Translations under genes and position numbers: made by a program
The notes under the pieces: model-generated
The model's input: only the letters and a program-made list of their open reading frames with translations
Told to the model about the DNA's origin: nothing
Database searches by the model: none
In this document: piece by piece, positions 54,805-64,000 of the stretch
Layout: each line of letters starts with the position of its first letter
Position numbering within the stretch: the stretch's first letter is position 1
DNA from: Carpediemonas membranifera
Taxonomy: Eukaryota; Fornicata
NCBI GenBank assembly: GCA_019828565.1
Contig: JAHDYR010000005.1
Location: forward strand, 434,001 to 498,000
Direction: 5' to 3'
Length of the DNA stretch: 64,000 bases

Positions 54805-57145
54805 ATGCCAAACGAGCTCTCCAGAGAGAAATGGTCGCAACTGCCAGATGAAACAAAGGCAAAACTTAAGGTTTGTCACCGCATCATCCCTCACACAGCA
54901 TCTCCTGCCCCATGGCCGCGAGGAGGAAGCCCTGGTCCTGATCCTTCAGGGAAAGACGCTCAATTTCAATAAGCCTACTGATCTTGTCATCTCTCGTGTC
55001 CGTTCAGGCTTCTACTGCCCCACCATCGAGGCCGCCCATTCCCAGAGACGCCGACTGATCGAAGCCCGCTCCATCCAGGTACAGCGCACCGTCCACGACT
55101 CCCGCATCGATCAGTTTCGCCGTATGATTGAGTCTAACCCGTCAACGATCGCTAACTTCGTGCGGGCCGACGTCGCCGTCCCTGTACCGTCTGCATCCGA
55201 CCTCGCCAGCATACGTGCTACTCTCCGCAACGCCAAGGGCTCATCCACAGAGCAGGTGCCGTCCACCATTGTCTCCCAGCCATTCCTTTCCACCAACACC
55301 GTCGGGACCCTGCCCGACGTCACTGTCGCCCTCACCGGGGCCGTCCTCCCCGAGCCGGTTGCACTGAACGGCGCCCCCGTGCTCCAGCGCGCGATAGGGG
55401 TCAGCGCAGCAGTCGACCGGCCCTACAGATACCGTCGCCGACACCTGCTCCCCAACGCGGCCGACGACTCCGACCTCTCCCCGTCCGACACCGAGCCCGT
55501 CTTCCCTGACAGGTTCGTGGGCACCACACCCGCTCCTGCTGCCATTACGCTCGTCAGCCAGTCGGGAAGGGTCACGACGGGCACGGATCCCGAGCGGTTT
55601 GGACCGACGTCGATCGACCCGTCCTGCTTCTCAGTACACGCCCCGCACCGGCCGGCCGCGGATAAGGAGGTCAAGCTATCCAGCCGCGGCAGGGTGCTCC
55701 GGACGTCCACAGCTGCTGTACCCGCCGAGGAGGAGCCCGAGGAGGAGGAGGAACTCCCCCTGGCCCAAAGGGTGCAGTCCTTCCGCCCCCCGGACACGTT
55801 GTCCATGGAGGGCGGCAAGAAGACGCCCCTGCTGCCCCCCACGTCCGCCCTGGAGGCCCGGTTGTTCAAGGCCGGGGGCGATTGGAAGCTGAAACTGCCC
55901 AGGATGTCACACGCGGACATGGTCGAGCGGCTCAAGCGGCTGCACGGCCCCGAGGAGATCTATCGGCGGGTCAGACGGCGCCACAGGCATGCCTTCCGCC
56001 GCATGTGCCGGACGATCATGAAGTCGACGCAGCCCCCGCCGAGCATCAGCATCGACGTGCCCGTGGAGACGCTGATCGAGGTCGGCCGGACGAAGGTCGG
56101 CGACTCCATGGCCCACAGCACGAACAAGGAGCGCGCCACGAAGAGCGTCGGTCGTCCCAGCCGCTTCTTGCACCCCACACCCGCCCCCAACGCCCCCGCC
56201 ATCACCAACGTCGTCGAGGCCGTCCAGTTCATCCTCCTCGCGCAGACAGACCTCTCAGCCTCCCTCGATGACATCACAAACTCCGTCCGCCGCCTCGGCA
56301 CCGCCATGTCCCGCTGCCCCGCCGAGATGTCCGCGCATGAGTACGTCATGACCGCGGTGCACCTTATGGCGTCCCCGGCCCCGGACGGCATCTTGCCATG
56401 GACGATCACAGGGTACGAGCCGGCCACACAGTTCGACCTGACGGCCTCTGTCTCGCTCGGGGGCCCGATCCCGATCAGCAAGGCCCCGAGGTGCGACGTC
56501 AGGTCCCCGCTGGTCTTCTTCGACGAGGTCATGCGGCGGTGGAGGTATATCGCGTCCCCGACCGTTGATATCGCGACCCTATGCACATATTTCGACGATT
56601 TGATCGATGACACCGTGGACAGAGGCCGCTGCGAGGTTGTCGCCGACAACAAGAGGGTCAACCACATCGAGGTGCCGCAGGGAAAAACTAAGATCGTAGT
56701 CACCATCCCCACGTTTGAGCCCGAGATCGTCGAGCAGTTCCAGCAACAGGAGACCGAGCGTTACTCCGAGCCCGAGAAGCCCTTCGTCTACGTCATCGCC
56801 GGCCGGCGGTACATCATGGCGCCACTGAAGAAGGGCCGTGGGGGGACCGGCCGTAACTCCCTCCTCGTCGACACCCGCCCCGCCCAGGCGACCATCCTGT
56901 CGATAGTGAAGGAGGCAGCAGCGAGGCTGCCCGACGGCTACGGGACGCGGCATGACGTGATCATGCTCGTCCGCAACAGCCAGTTCTTCATGGCGGACCA
57001 GACCGGCGAGGGTGCGCTTGCCCAAACTGTCGGCGGGGCGCTGGACCGGCTCCACGGTGAGCCTGACAAGTTCCTCGAATTTGATGCCGAGGACCGCGTC
57101 TGGACATATCTACACCACAACCGGTTGATGGCCGACTTCGAGTGA
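54805..57145 (+). CDS. Unrecognised 770-aa protein, two exons
   Basis: Exon 1 (54,805-54,870) codes MPNELSREKWSQLPDETKAK-LK; exon 2 (54,899-57,145) continues HLLPHGREEEALVLILQGK. Without removal of 28 bases the ATG frame stops after about 50 codons, and the long frame has no ATG near its start. Low-complexity acidic run at about residue 300 (EEEPEEEEELPL). Other stretches: LSASLDDITNSVRRLGTAMS and VETLIEVGRTKVGDSMAHS. No domain recognised. The C-terminal ~130 residues (AGRRYIMAPLKKGRGG, ATILSIVKEAAARLPDGYGT, RHDVIMLVRNSQFF) look like a compact winged-helix-type fold, perhaps a nuclear-factor-related domain; that is a guess. Confidence 0.75.
54871..54898 (+). other. Candidate 28-nt spliceosomal intron
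   Basis: Starts GTTTGT after AAG, ends CCCTCACACAG. Removal joins two frames exactly between codons. The CTCACACAG end resembles the CTRACACACAG extended 3' motif described for Giardia introns, where branch point and acceptor are fused. 28 nt is near the lower limit known for spliceosomal introns. Confidence 0.7.
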
Positions 57146-57169
57146 TGGGAGGGACATAAAGGTCAGCGC

Positions 57170-57349
57170 ATGGGTACTATTGCTGCTACTGAGGCTAAGC
57201 TGAGTGACCAATCAAAATCATTTTTTGATCGGTTGGTTTATTTTGCGCAACATTTGAGATCCGAGGCACTGCTGGCGGCAGCCGGATGCACAGAACGGGA
57301 GAAATCGCCGCTGTGCTTACAAGGCGGTGATGACAAGCACGACAGCTGA
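57170..57349 (+). CDS. Possible 59-aa small protein or upstream frame
   Basis: Starts MGTIAATEAKLSDQSKSFFD and continues RLVYFAQHLRSEALLAAAGC, ending at a TGA 17 bp inside the next gene, in another frame. Composition is protein-like and amphipathic. It could be a short gene, a 5' exon of the RCC1-like gene, or a chance upstream frame. No homologue recognised. Confidence 0.3.
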   Translation: MGTIAATEAKLSDQSKSFFDRLVYFAQHLRSEALLAAAGCTEREKSPLCLQGGDDKHDS

Positions 57350-58889
57350 TGCTGAGTGCATCAAACAACGAATATTCCATGCATACCTTGTCGCTGCCTC
57401 ATTTGCAGCCAATGTTCCCGGCGATCTGACATCACTGGTGACGCGTGCCTTCCACTTGCAGTTCGGTGACGACATTGCGTCAATAAGGCCCAGCAGCACC
57501 AAGACGCAGTTGTCCAAGGAGTCCCCGGCCGAGCTTCTGTCCGTCCTTTCCGATATCCCACCGCTAGCACCCAAAGCGCAGCGGCTGTTGGATCGTGTCC
57601 GCTCTATTCTTGTGGACGGCCCGGATCTGAGCATGAACGTCCCCTTGAAGGAGGGCGAGGTCCTTCCAGAGCGCCTCCACACCCTGCTCCAAGGCACTGT
57701 CTTCGCCACTCTGCTCGTGGCTGGCGCCGACCCTCGTCTCACAGGTGGTCCCCCCAATGAGCCCGACAGCCGCTGCCTGTGGTTCTTGTGCCGAAAGTTC
57801 CTCTTCTCGCACACTGTCGCGAAGAAGGACGGCGTGATCCAGGACCAAGGCAAACGCCGCTTCTGCCTGTACAATGGCAGACTATTCCACGGCCAGCCAT
57901 CCCGCAGACCATGCCAGGCGACGTGGGTGCGCCACCACCCCGTCGTCCGCTTCGCTGCCATGGGCCGCACCCTCACCGTGGCCACGCCCAAGGGTGTGTT
58001 CCAGCACGACGACATCCGCCGCATGAGGGGCGGGGGTTGGGTCAGGGTGCCCTTCCCCCTGTGCCCCCGTGTCGCCCGTTACGAGGCGGGGCTCGGCCCC
58101 TGGGCCAAGGACAGGCTGGTGCTCGCCATGCACTGCGAGAGCGGCATGCGGGTCATCCTCACCCACGTCGGCCTGATCGCCGCCGGTGAGGAGTCAGCCC
58201 CGCTCGTGGACTTCGAGGTGCGGTATGCTGATGACCGGTTCAGACCCGCCCGGCTCCCTGACGGCTTCCACCCCACCACCATGGTCGCCAGGGAGTCCAC
58301 CGTGCTCGTGGGGCAGGGTTCCCGACAGCTCGTGGCCGGCTTCAACAACTTCGGGCGGCTGGGACTCGGCCACTGCGATGACGTGAGGGGCTTTGTGTCC
58401 ATGCCGTTCTTTGTCGATGAGATCGTGTACAGTGGCTTATTCAACGTCTATCGGTGTGGTAGCGACCATCTCTTCGCGGGCCTGGTCTGCGGCGACGAAG
58501 ACGGGGACATGTCGCACATACTCACCCCTGACGCAGAGGTCGAGGTCGACGACAACGACAACATGTACATTACAACACCAACCCCCGTCAGACCCGAGCT
58601 GGCAGGCTTTTTCGTCTGCCCAGGCGGGCTGGTCACGGTGGGGGCAGAGACTAGCGTCTGCTCCATCGCGGGGGAGACTATCCCCGTGCCGTTTGCTGTA
58701 GCAGCTGTGGCAACGTCGGGGTCTCCATTCCAGCACGTGGTGCACCTGGCGGACAGGTCTGGTCACGGCTTTTGGGTGGACGCGGGGTCCAAACAGCCGG
58801 CACTGGTCAGAGAGGGGCTGTGGCCCTGTGTGCTGCCCGAGGGCTGGTGCAGTATGTCCTTCGTGTCCACAACAGCCCGGTCTGAGTAA
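57330..58889 (+). CDS. RCC1-like protein (paralogue 2)
   Basis: 519 aa from ATG 57,330 (MTSTTADAECIKQRIFHAYL). Same architecture as the gene at 48,327: N-terminal module (GDLTSLVTRAFHLQFGDDIA, PDLSMNVPLKEGEVLPERLH, TLLQGTVFATLLVAGADP) then degenerate RCC1-type units (GFNNFGRLGLGHCDDVRGFV; HVVHLADRSGHGFWVDAG). Repeats are weaker than in paralogue 1. The shared N-terminal module shows common descent despite two intervening unrelated genes and DDB1. Cellular role unknown. Confidence 0.72.
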   Translation: MTSTTADAECIKQRIFHAYLVAASFAANVPGDLTSLVTRAFHLQFGDDIASIRPSSTKTQLSKESPAELLSVLSDIPPLAPKAQRLLDRVRSILVDGPDLSMNVPLKEGEVLPERLHTLLQGTVFATLLVAGADPRLTGGPPNEPDSRCLWFLCRKFLFSHTVAKKDGVIQDQGKRRFCLYNGRLFHGQPSRRPCQATWVRHHPVVRFAAMGRTLTVATPKGVFQHDDIRRMRGGGWVRVPFPLCPRVARYEAGLGPWAKDRLVLAMHCESGMRVILTHVGLIAAGEESAPLVDFEVRYADDRFRPARLPDGFHPTTMVARESTVLVGQGSRQLVAGFNNFGRLGLGHCDDVRGFVSMPFFVDEIVYSGLFNVYRCGSDHLFAGLVCGDEDGDMSHILTPDAEVEVDDNDNMYITTPTPVRPELAGFFVCPGGLVTVGAETSVCSIAGETIPVPFAVAAVATSGSPFQHVVHLADRSGHGFWVDAGSKQPALVREGLWPCVLPEGWCSMSFVSTTARSE

Positions 58890-59056
58890 AGCTTGCCTGG
58901 TAGGTGTGTGTGTCACTGAAACTGAACTGAATTCGGGTTTCTACCTGTAAAACTACCCATAGCCACTCGCAGCGCCACTGTCAGGCGCTCCGCGCTGCCC
59001 CCCAAAATACCTGGGTTTGGATCGCTGCAGCTTTTGCAACAATCATCTCAGACAGA

Positions 59057-62000
59057 ATGGATCCAAAGGAGCAGATCATTGGGTCTCTGGCTGAACAACT
59101 AAGAATACTACTCATTAGAAGGGCAGAGATCCTTGAGCAGACCGGATGCTCCACGCTCAACGTCGTGGTTGAAGCCGAATTTGCCGATGCCCTCCAGACG
59201 GTAGCGCTGATGAACAAGCAGCAAGTAGTACAGCAGATTAGATCCATCTCCAACATCATCACCACGTTTGTGGAGCGTGACGAGGCTCTTGTTGTCGGCA
59301 ATCTCGCCAAGACCCTGCTAGATATTTCGGCACGCATCCTCGTGCCAAAGGCCGCTCTCCCGGCGCAAGACGATACCGCCAAGGCCATGAACATCGATCT
59401 AATCAGCACTGAGGCCGAGCCAACCGGCGTGGCGATCGTTCTCGAGGCGATCCACGCGTCCCTGGCCGCGACTCCCCCGGACCGCCACGACCAGTACGAT
59501 ACGACGGAGCTGACTGCCTTCTGCTTCTCCCGGCTGTCCTACGAGTACCATGCGTCCATCCGGCACCACGCCAGCCTCGTCCTCACTGAGCTGTCCCGCA
59601 AGGACCTCCCCGCTGTCGTCACACTCTTCATTGACCGCATGTCCGCCAAGGACATGAAGAAGGACGCCGCCCAGCGCGCTTTCATCTACTTCCAGCGGGC
59701 CGTGGGATCTCTCGCCTTTTCATTCCGCACCCCCGCAATGGCCGAGGCGACCTTCGACTACCTCGACGCCATCGTCATCTTCATGAAGAAGGCCACCCGC
59801 GGTGTCCTGCGTCAGGAGATAGCCCGATCCATCGAGAAGCTCGTCCCTGCCCTCTTTTCCCGCCCAACGCCGCCGCCCCCCATGGTCGACGGGTCTGGAC
59901 GAGGGTCAGCACCTCCGTCTAGACCCCCGCCCCTCGCTAACGGCAACAGACTCGGGCCCCTTGCTGACGACGACATGTCGCGGTACTGGGAGAGCATGAA
60001 CGCGCTGTTCGGATACCTGGAGGAGTGGTCCCGCAAGGAGAAGCATAGAGTGTTCAGCATGCGGGCCATGTTCACACTGGCGGCCTACATGAACGCGGAG
60101 TTCTTCAACAAGCGGAAGTTTGAGACTGTGCTGGACAGCGTCATCGAGAACTACTTCGCCCAGAAGAAGCACGGGACTAAGAACATTCCTCTGGACGCAG
60201 ACTTCGCGATGCAGGCCACACTGGGCTTCTTCCGCAACCTGTCGCCGCTCACGGTTGAGGACAGCCGCGATCTCTTCCGACTCCACGTCGAGACTCTGAC
60301 CAAGTTCATCCTGCCGCCGAAGAAGAACTCCCCCTGCATCTCGTACACCCACTACTCCCACTCGGACATCAGGGGCCTGCTCACCGCCATCGCAGACATC
60401 ATGCCGGACGTCGTCTTCGAGCGTTGCCTCTGCGTGCTCCAGGACGGCGGGCCCGAGGCCGTCAGCGCCACGGCCATCCACACGGCGGCCTTCATCATCA
60501 ACGGCAGGCGGGAGTTCGACAAGCTGGTCGAGCCTCGCCAGGACATGATCTTCGAGCTGTTTGTGAACCACATCGCTGCGGAGAACGCGTCCGGCAGCCC
60601 CCTGTGCGCCCTGGCCCTCGAGGCGTTCCCCACCCTCCAGCACAGCAAGCCCCAGCGCCAGGCTGAGTTCCTGTTCCACGTGGCGCAGCTGACGATCAGC
60701 ACAGACCGGGCCGTGTCGAACAACGCCGCACGGGTGCTGGTGACGTTCTTGCAGGCCTCCCCCGCGGAGCACACGATCCCCGTGCTCATCGTCTTCATCC
60801 GCATCCTGTCGCTCGTGAACAACCCCAACATCTCGACGCTGCTCAAGGCCTTCGCCAACGTCTCCCTCACACTCAAGTGCTACGTTGACTACCTCGCGGA
60901 GATGCCCGGCGCCGAGACGCTCGACCCGCAGCAGTGGGGCGTCGCACGTTCCATGCTCGAGGGCGTCGCGCTCATCTGGATCACCCACTGCGAGATCATC
61001 CTCCGCAGCGAGGCGTTCGGCCTTCTCAAGCTGCTCCAGACGGACGCACTCCGCACGATCGACATGCGCGAGACCCTGCTGGAGTCGATCCCACTCGACC
61101 TGGCCACCCAGGAGCGGCTCGTGTTCGATGGCCGCTGGATGGACAGCATGGACTTCGTCAGTCAAGACCAGGGGTTTTTGAGGAAGCACCAGGGCGCCGT
61201 GGTGTACGCTTGGGGGCACCTCGCCTCATGCTGGGTGCCTGTAACCCGCCACACACTCGAGAGCCTGATGACTGTGGATCGGGACACGATGTCGAATCCC
61301 ATGGGAGCAGAGTTTTTCACACAGTGGGTTGGTCAGCTTAAGTTCCTCTGTCTCGGCCTGGTCTCCGAGAAGGACAGCCAGCGGACCCCCATGGTCGGCA
61401 CCCTGAACAAGAAAGCCGCCCAGCACTACGCCCACTTGATCGGGCGGGACGTCGGGCCGATGGACTCGGTGTCCAACGCACCCGTCGACGAAAGCGACGA
61501 GGAGTTCTCCGACTGCCACGACTCGGACGACGGCTACATCACGGCCGGTGACGACGACGAGACCGGCGCCGGGTCCGCCTTTGCTGCGAACTTCGTGTCC
61601 GCCCACCTGCCCGTGCTGGAGACGTCGATCGACGAGTCCGCCGCTAACGAGTTCCTTCTGGTGGCGTTCATGTTGATCCACCACCCCGTCGCCGACATCC
61701 GCACGGCCACGCGCCACTACCTGAAGACCGTCCCCCGGGTCTCCCACGACGTCTTCTTCGACGGGCTGGGCCATTGCGAGACCTACATGAAGAACTTCGT
61801 CAAGACCCACGCCAAGAAGGGCCGCAAGAAGTCTCAGGACGAGCTGGCTGTGGGGACGCTGGTTGCCTTCGACGTCGACCTCCTCTCTCTCACGACCGTC
61901 TTCCTGACACAGATCACGCCCTCCCAGTCGGCCCTCCGCTTCGCCTACCAGCTGGTGCTCGACTGGCTCGACATCTGGTGCCCCGCAGGTGACGTCGAGC

Positions 62001-64000
62001 AGACCGCCGTGGTGGCCCGGCTGGCGCGGCTCAACGTCAACTGGCATTCAGCAGGCCAATTCCTCTCCCTCATGGGCGCCTTTTGCCGCCAGATCGGGCC
62101 CTGTCCCCTCATCCAGGCCGAGCCGGGCGTCCACCGCGACTACGCCGAGCTGGTCACCGACGAGGGCATCGTGTTCGAGACGACGTTCGCCACACGGTGC
62201 CTTGCCCTGATCAACGGCATCCAGCACGGCCAGCCTGCCCTCCCCGCCCTTGTCGAGGAGCAGCGCCAGGCCTTCGTCGACCTCGCCATCCTCGAGGCCC
62301 TGGACGGTGTCGTCCGAGTCGGGTCATCCGCTGTGAAGAGCACAGAGGCCGGCATCACGCCCCTAGCCGGCTCAGTGCTGATGTTCACGTACAGCCTCCT
62401 GCAGGCTGGGCCCCACGCCGTGCCGGGCATCGCGGCCACCTTCGCGGCTCTGCTCAGTGTCGACGGGCCCCGGTCCCCTCTCGTCGGCCTGCTGACAGAG
62501 CACACGGTCGTCTCCAGGGCTCTCCAGGTGCAGACGACCATCCTCACCGAGGGCCGCCTGCCCATGGAGTTCGGGTGCCCCAGTATCCTGACGCAGCAGC
62601 GGGTCCCCGGGCCTGAGCTCGAGGAGGCCACCGAGGCCACGCTGCCGGTCGACTCGTGCTCGCCCGCGTCACCCGAGACCCGGGCCTTGCTCGCCGCGTT
62701 CGCAGCGGCCTCTGCACTGGCGAACAACGTCGCCGATGATCCAGCACGCTGGCTCCAGGACGACGACGACCTCGCGTCCTGCCTCGCCCCCGCCGTTGTG
62801 TGGGCCGCGTCGCCCTTCGCGACGATCCGACAGATCGGGCTCGACTTGTGCAGCACCATCTGCCGCAACCGCATCGACATCGCCGAGGCGCTGGCCACTC
62901 TGCCGATCCAGTTCTCCCCCGAGCAGACCCGGCAGCAGCACGTTTCCGCCATGGCCTCGTTCGTTACATGCCTCGTCATGGCCCGTCCGCTCGTCTGCCC
63001 CGCCCTGCTCCAGTCCATGCTGCCCCTGCTCGCAGTGTCTCCCGTCAGCGACGCCGCGGCCATCCTGCAGCTGTGCAGCGGCGCCATCCGCTCCTACCGC
63101 CCCCTCGTGGCCAACGCGGGCCCCGGTGTCGACGGCATCCGCCTTGACGAGGACGGCCCCCTGTGGCCCGTCCTCGCCGACGACACCGACGCCCTTGTCC
63201 ACCACATGCTGCATATGACCCTGCTTTGCCTCAGAGACGCGCAGCACCGGCCCGTGTACATCGCCGGGGCCCCACCGACCATCCCGGTGGTCCTGTCGGA
63301 GCAGCTGGAACACATGTGGCGGGCCCTCGTCGAGGAGAACGACATGTTCGATGACTTCGCCGTGGACGCCGTTGCCGCTAATCAACTGATTGTCGACAAG
63401 CTGCAGGAGAGCATGAAGAGCGTCATATCGCAGGTGGAGTCCGGCTCCGACGACCAGGAGACCGGCGCCGTCCTCGCCATGCACGCGACTGCCATGAAGT
63501 TTATATACAAGCTCACGTGCTCCACTGACGCCGTCGAGAGCATCGGCCGGCTCGCCCTCCGCATCAGGGCCCACGGCGACGCCCTCGTGCCCGCCAAGGG
63601 GGATGACACGGAGGCCCCCGCGACCCTGGACGAGCGCGTCGCGTTCCACATGGTCATGAGCGCGTCAAGTGAGCACGGGTTCGCGACGCTCGACCACGCG
63701 GCCCGTCTGCTGGCGTATGCCCTGTTCATGGAGCAGGATCAGACGCACCTCTTCACCATCACCCGCTACCTCGTCCACGCCGCCTCGATCGCCGGCCATG
63801 AGGTCAGCTCCGCCTACGGGGCCGACAACGAGCTCTCCCAGACCGCCCAGCAGGTGGCCGCCACCGCAGGGGAGGCCCGGGATGCGTACGGGGAGTTTAT
63901 CGAGCGGTGGACGCCCGCCGAGCCCGGGTCCCTGGCGCGGGTGTCCGACTTTGTCGCCCTCAACTTCTTCCCCCCGACGGGTGTGGCCGCCCCGCACCGC
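59057..64000 (+). CDS. Furry/Tao3/Mor2-like cell morphogenesis protein, 3' end beyond window
   Basis: Open from ATG 59,057 (MDPKEQIIGSLAEQLRILLI) to the window end, 1648 codons, no stop. All-helical HEAT-like sequence. Features matching the conserved N-terminal region of Furry-family proteins: KDAAQRAFIYFQRAVGSLAF, a helix ending in EKLVPALF, WESMNALFGYLEEWSRKEKH, FFNKRKFETVLDSVIENYF, and WITHCEIILRSEAFGLLKLL. An acidic insertion (DESDEEFSDCHDSDDGY) lies near residue 815. Furry-type proteins (2500-3500 aa elsewhere) act with NDR/LATS kinases and Mob in polarity and division. Family assignment rests on pattern and size, not on a search; a generic HEAT-repeat scaffold is the alternative. Confidence 0.6.
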   Translation, partial: MDPKEQIIGSLAEQLRILLIRRAEILEQTGCSTLNVVVEAEFADALQTVALMNKQQVVQQIRSISNIITTFVERDEALVVGNLAKTLLDISARILVPKAALPAQDDTAKAMNIDLISTEAEPTGVAIVLEAIHASLAATPPDRHDQYDTTELTAFCFSRLSYEYHASIRHHASLVLTELSRKDLPAVVTLFIDRMSAKDMKKDAAQRAFIYFQRAVGSLAFSFRTPAMAEATFDYLDAIVIFMKKATRGVLRQEIARSIEKLVPALFSRPTPPPPMVDGSGRGSAPPSRPPPLANGNRLGPLADDDMSRYWESMNALFGYLEEWSRKEKHRVFSMRAMFTLAAYMNAEFFNKRKFETVLDSVIENYFAQKKHGTKNIPLDADFAMQATLGFFRNLSPLTVEDSRDLFRLHVETLTKFILPPKKNSPCISYTHYSHSDIRGLLTAIADIMPDVVFERCLCVLQDGGPEAVSATAIHTAAFIINGRREFDKLVEPRQDMIFELFVNHIAAENASGSPLCALALEAFPTLQHSKPQRQAEFLFHVAQLTISTDRAVSNNAARVLVTFLQASPAEHTIPVLIVFIRILSLVNNPNISTLLKAFANVSLTLKCYVDYLAEMPGAETLDPQQWGVARSMLEGVALIWITHCEIILRSEAFGLLKLLQTDALRTIDMRETLLESIPLDLATQERLVFDGRWMDSMDFVSQDQGFLRKHQGAVVYAWGHLASCWVPVTRHTLESLMTVDRDTMSNPMGAEFFTQWVGQLKFLCLGLVSEKDSQRTPMVGTLNKKAAQHYAHLIGRDVGPMDSVSNAPVDESDEEFSDCHDSDDGYITAGDDDETGAGSAFAANFVSAHLPVLETSIDESAANEFLLVAFMLIHHPVADIRTATRHYLKTVPRVSHDVFFDGLGHCETYMKNFVKTHAKKGRKKSQDELAVGTLVAFDVDLLSLTTVFLTQITPSQSALRFAYQLVLDWLDIWCPAGDVEQTAVVARLARLNVNWHSAGQFLSLMGAFCRQIGPCPLIQAEPGVHRDYAELVTDEGIVFETTFATRCLALINGIQHGQPALPALVEEQRQAFVDLAILEALDGVVRVGSSAVKSTEAGITPLAGSVLMFTYSLLQAGPHAVPGIAATFAALLSVDGPRSPLVGLLTEHTVVSRALQVQTTILTEGRLPMEFGCPSILTQQRVPGPELEEATEATLPVDSCSPASPETRALLAAFAAASALANNVADDPARWLQDDDDLASCLAPAVVWAASPFATIRQIGLDLCSTICRNRIDIAEALATLPIQFSPEQTRQQHVSAMASFVTCLVMARPLVCPALLQSMLPLLAVSPVSDAAAILQLCSGAIRSYRPLVANAGPGVDGIRLDEDGPLWPVLADDTDALVHHMLHMTLLCLRDAQHRPVYIAGAPPTIPVVLSEQLEHMWRALVEENDMFDDFAVDAVAANQLIVDKLQESMKSVISQVESGSDDQETGAVLAMHATAMKFIYKLTCSTDAVESIGRLALRIRAHGDALVPAKGDDTEAPATLDERVAFHMVMSASSEHGFATLDHAARLLAYALFMEQDQTHLFTITRYLVHAASIAGHEVSSAYGADNELSQTAQQVAATAGEARDAYGEFIERWTPAEPGSLARVSDFVALNFFPPTGVAAPHR

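Noticed and set aside
59906-63649. Long minus-strand frames (437, 326 and 315 codons) opposite the Furry-like gene
   Set aside because: They are antisense shadows in GC-rich coding DNA with Arg/Pro/Gly/His-biased composition; the plus frame is open for 1648 codons with protein-like composition.

Overview
The window looks like eukaryotic nuclear DNA from a compact, GC-rich protist genome. The evidence is two nuclear-type tRNA genes (Asn-GUU and Lys-CUU) and eukaryote-only families: a BEACH-WD40 giant, a DDB1/CPSF-A protein, a FYVE protein, an ataxin-10-like protein and a Furry-like protein. Two candidate spliceosomal introns of only 28-29 nt are also present. TAA, TAG and TGA all end genes, so the code looks standard. 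One intron ends in CTCACACAG, which recalls the CTRACACACAG intron ends known in Giardia. A fornicate metamonad is therefore my best guess, but this is inference only.

Left half (1-34.8 kb): a graveyard of tyrosine-recombinase (YR, DIRS/PAT/Ngaro-like) retrotransposons. Each carries a small gag-like gene, a reverse transcriptase/RNase H (RT) gene and a YR gene that overlaps the RT 3' end in another frame. From 595 to 18,626 six units (A1, B, A2, C, D, F) lie head-to-tail on the minus strand. From 20,789 to 27,682 two near-identical relatives of D and F (E, G) and a mini-element lie on the plus strand. Between the blocks sit a chromodomain remnant of a Ty3-type element and an unrecognised gene that reads through only if a 29-nt intron is removed. 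Past the tRNA-Lys gene, element I, two internally deleted 296-298 bp derivatives and a mosaic wreck (H) follow. A2 and G look intact; the others carry frameshifts, often in homopolymers, or truncations. Family A has A1...B1-A2-B2 split direct repeats, and several element junctions carry inverted CTAG repeats around a 5-6 bp spacer, as expected for YR crossover sites.

Right half (35.3-64 kb): a gene-dense host segment with spacers of about 50-290 bp. In order: BEACH-WD40 protein (minus), histidine acid phosphatase (plus), ankyrin-FYVE protein (plus), RCC1-like protein (plus), DDB1-like protein (minus), ataxin-10-like protein (plus), an unrecognised 770-aa protein with a 28-nt intron (plus), a second RCC1-like paralogue (plus), and a Furry/Tao3/Mor2-like protein cut by the window end (plus). 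These genes suggest membrane traffic, cell morphogenesis and ubiquitin-ligase functions; nothing shows that they form one pathway.
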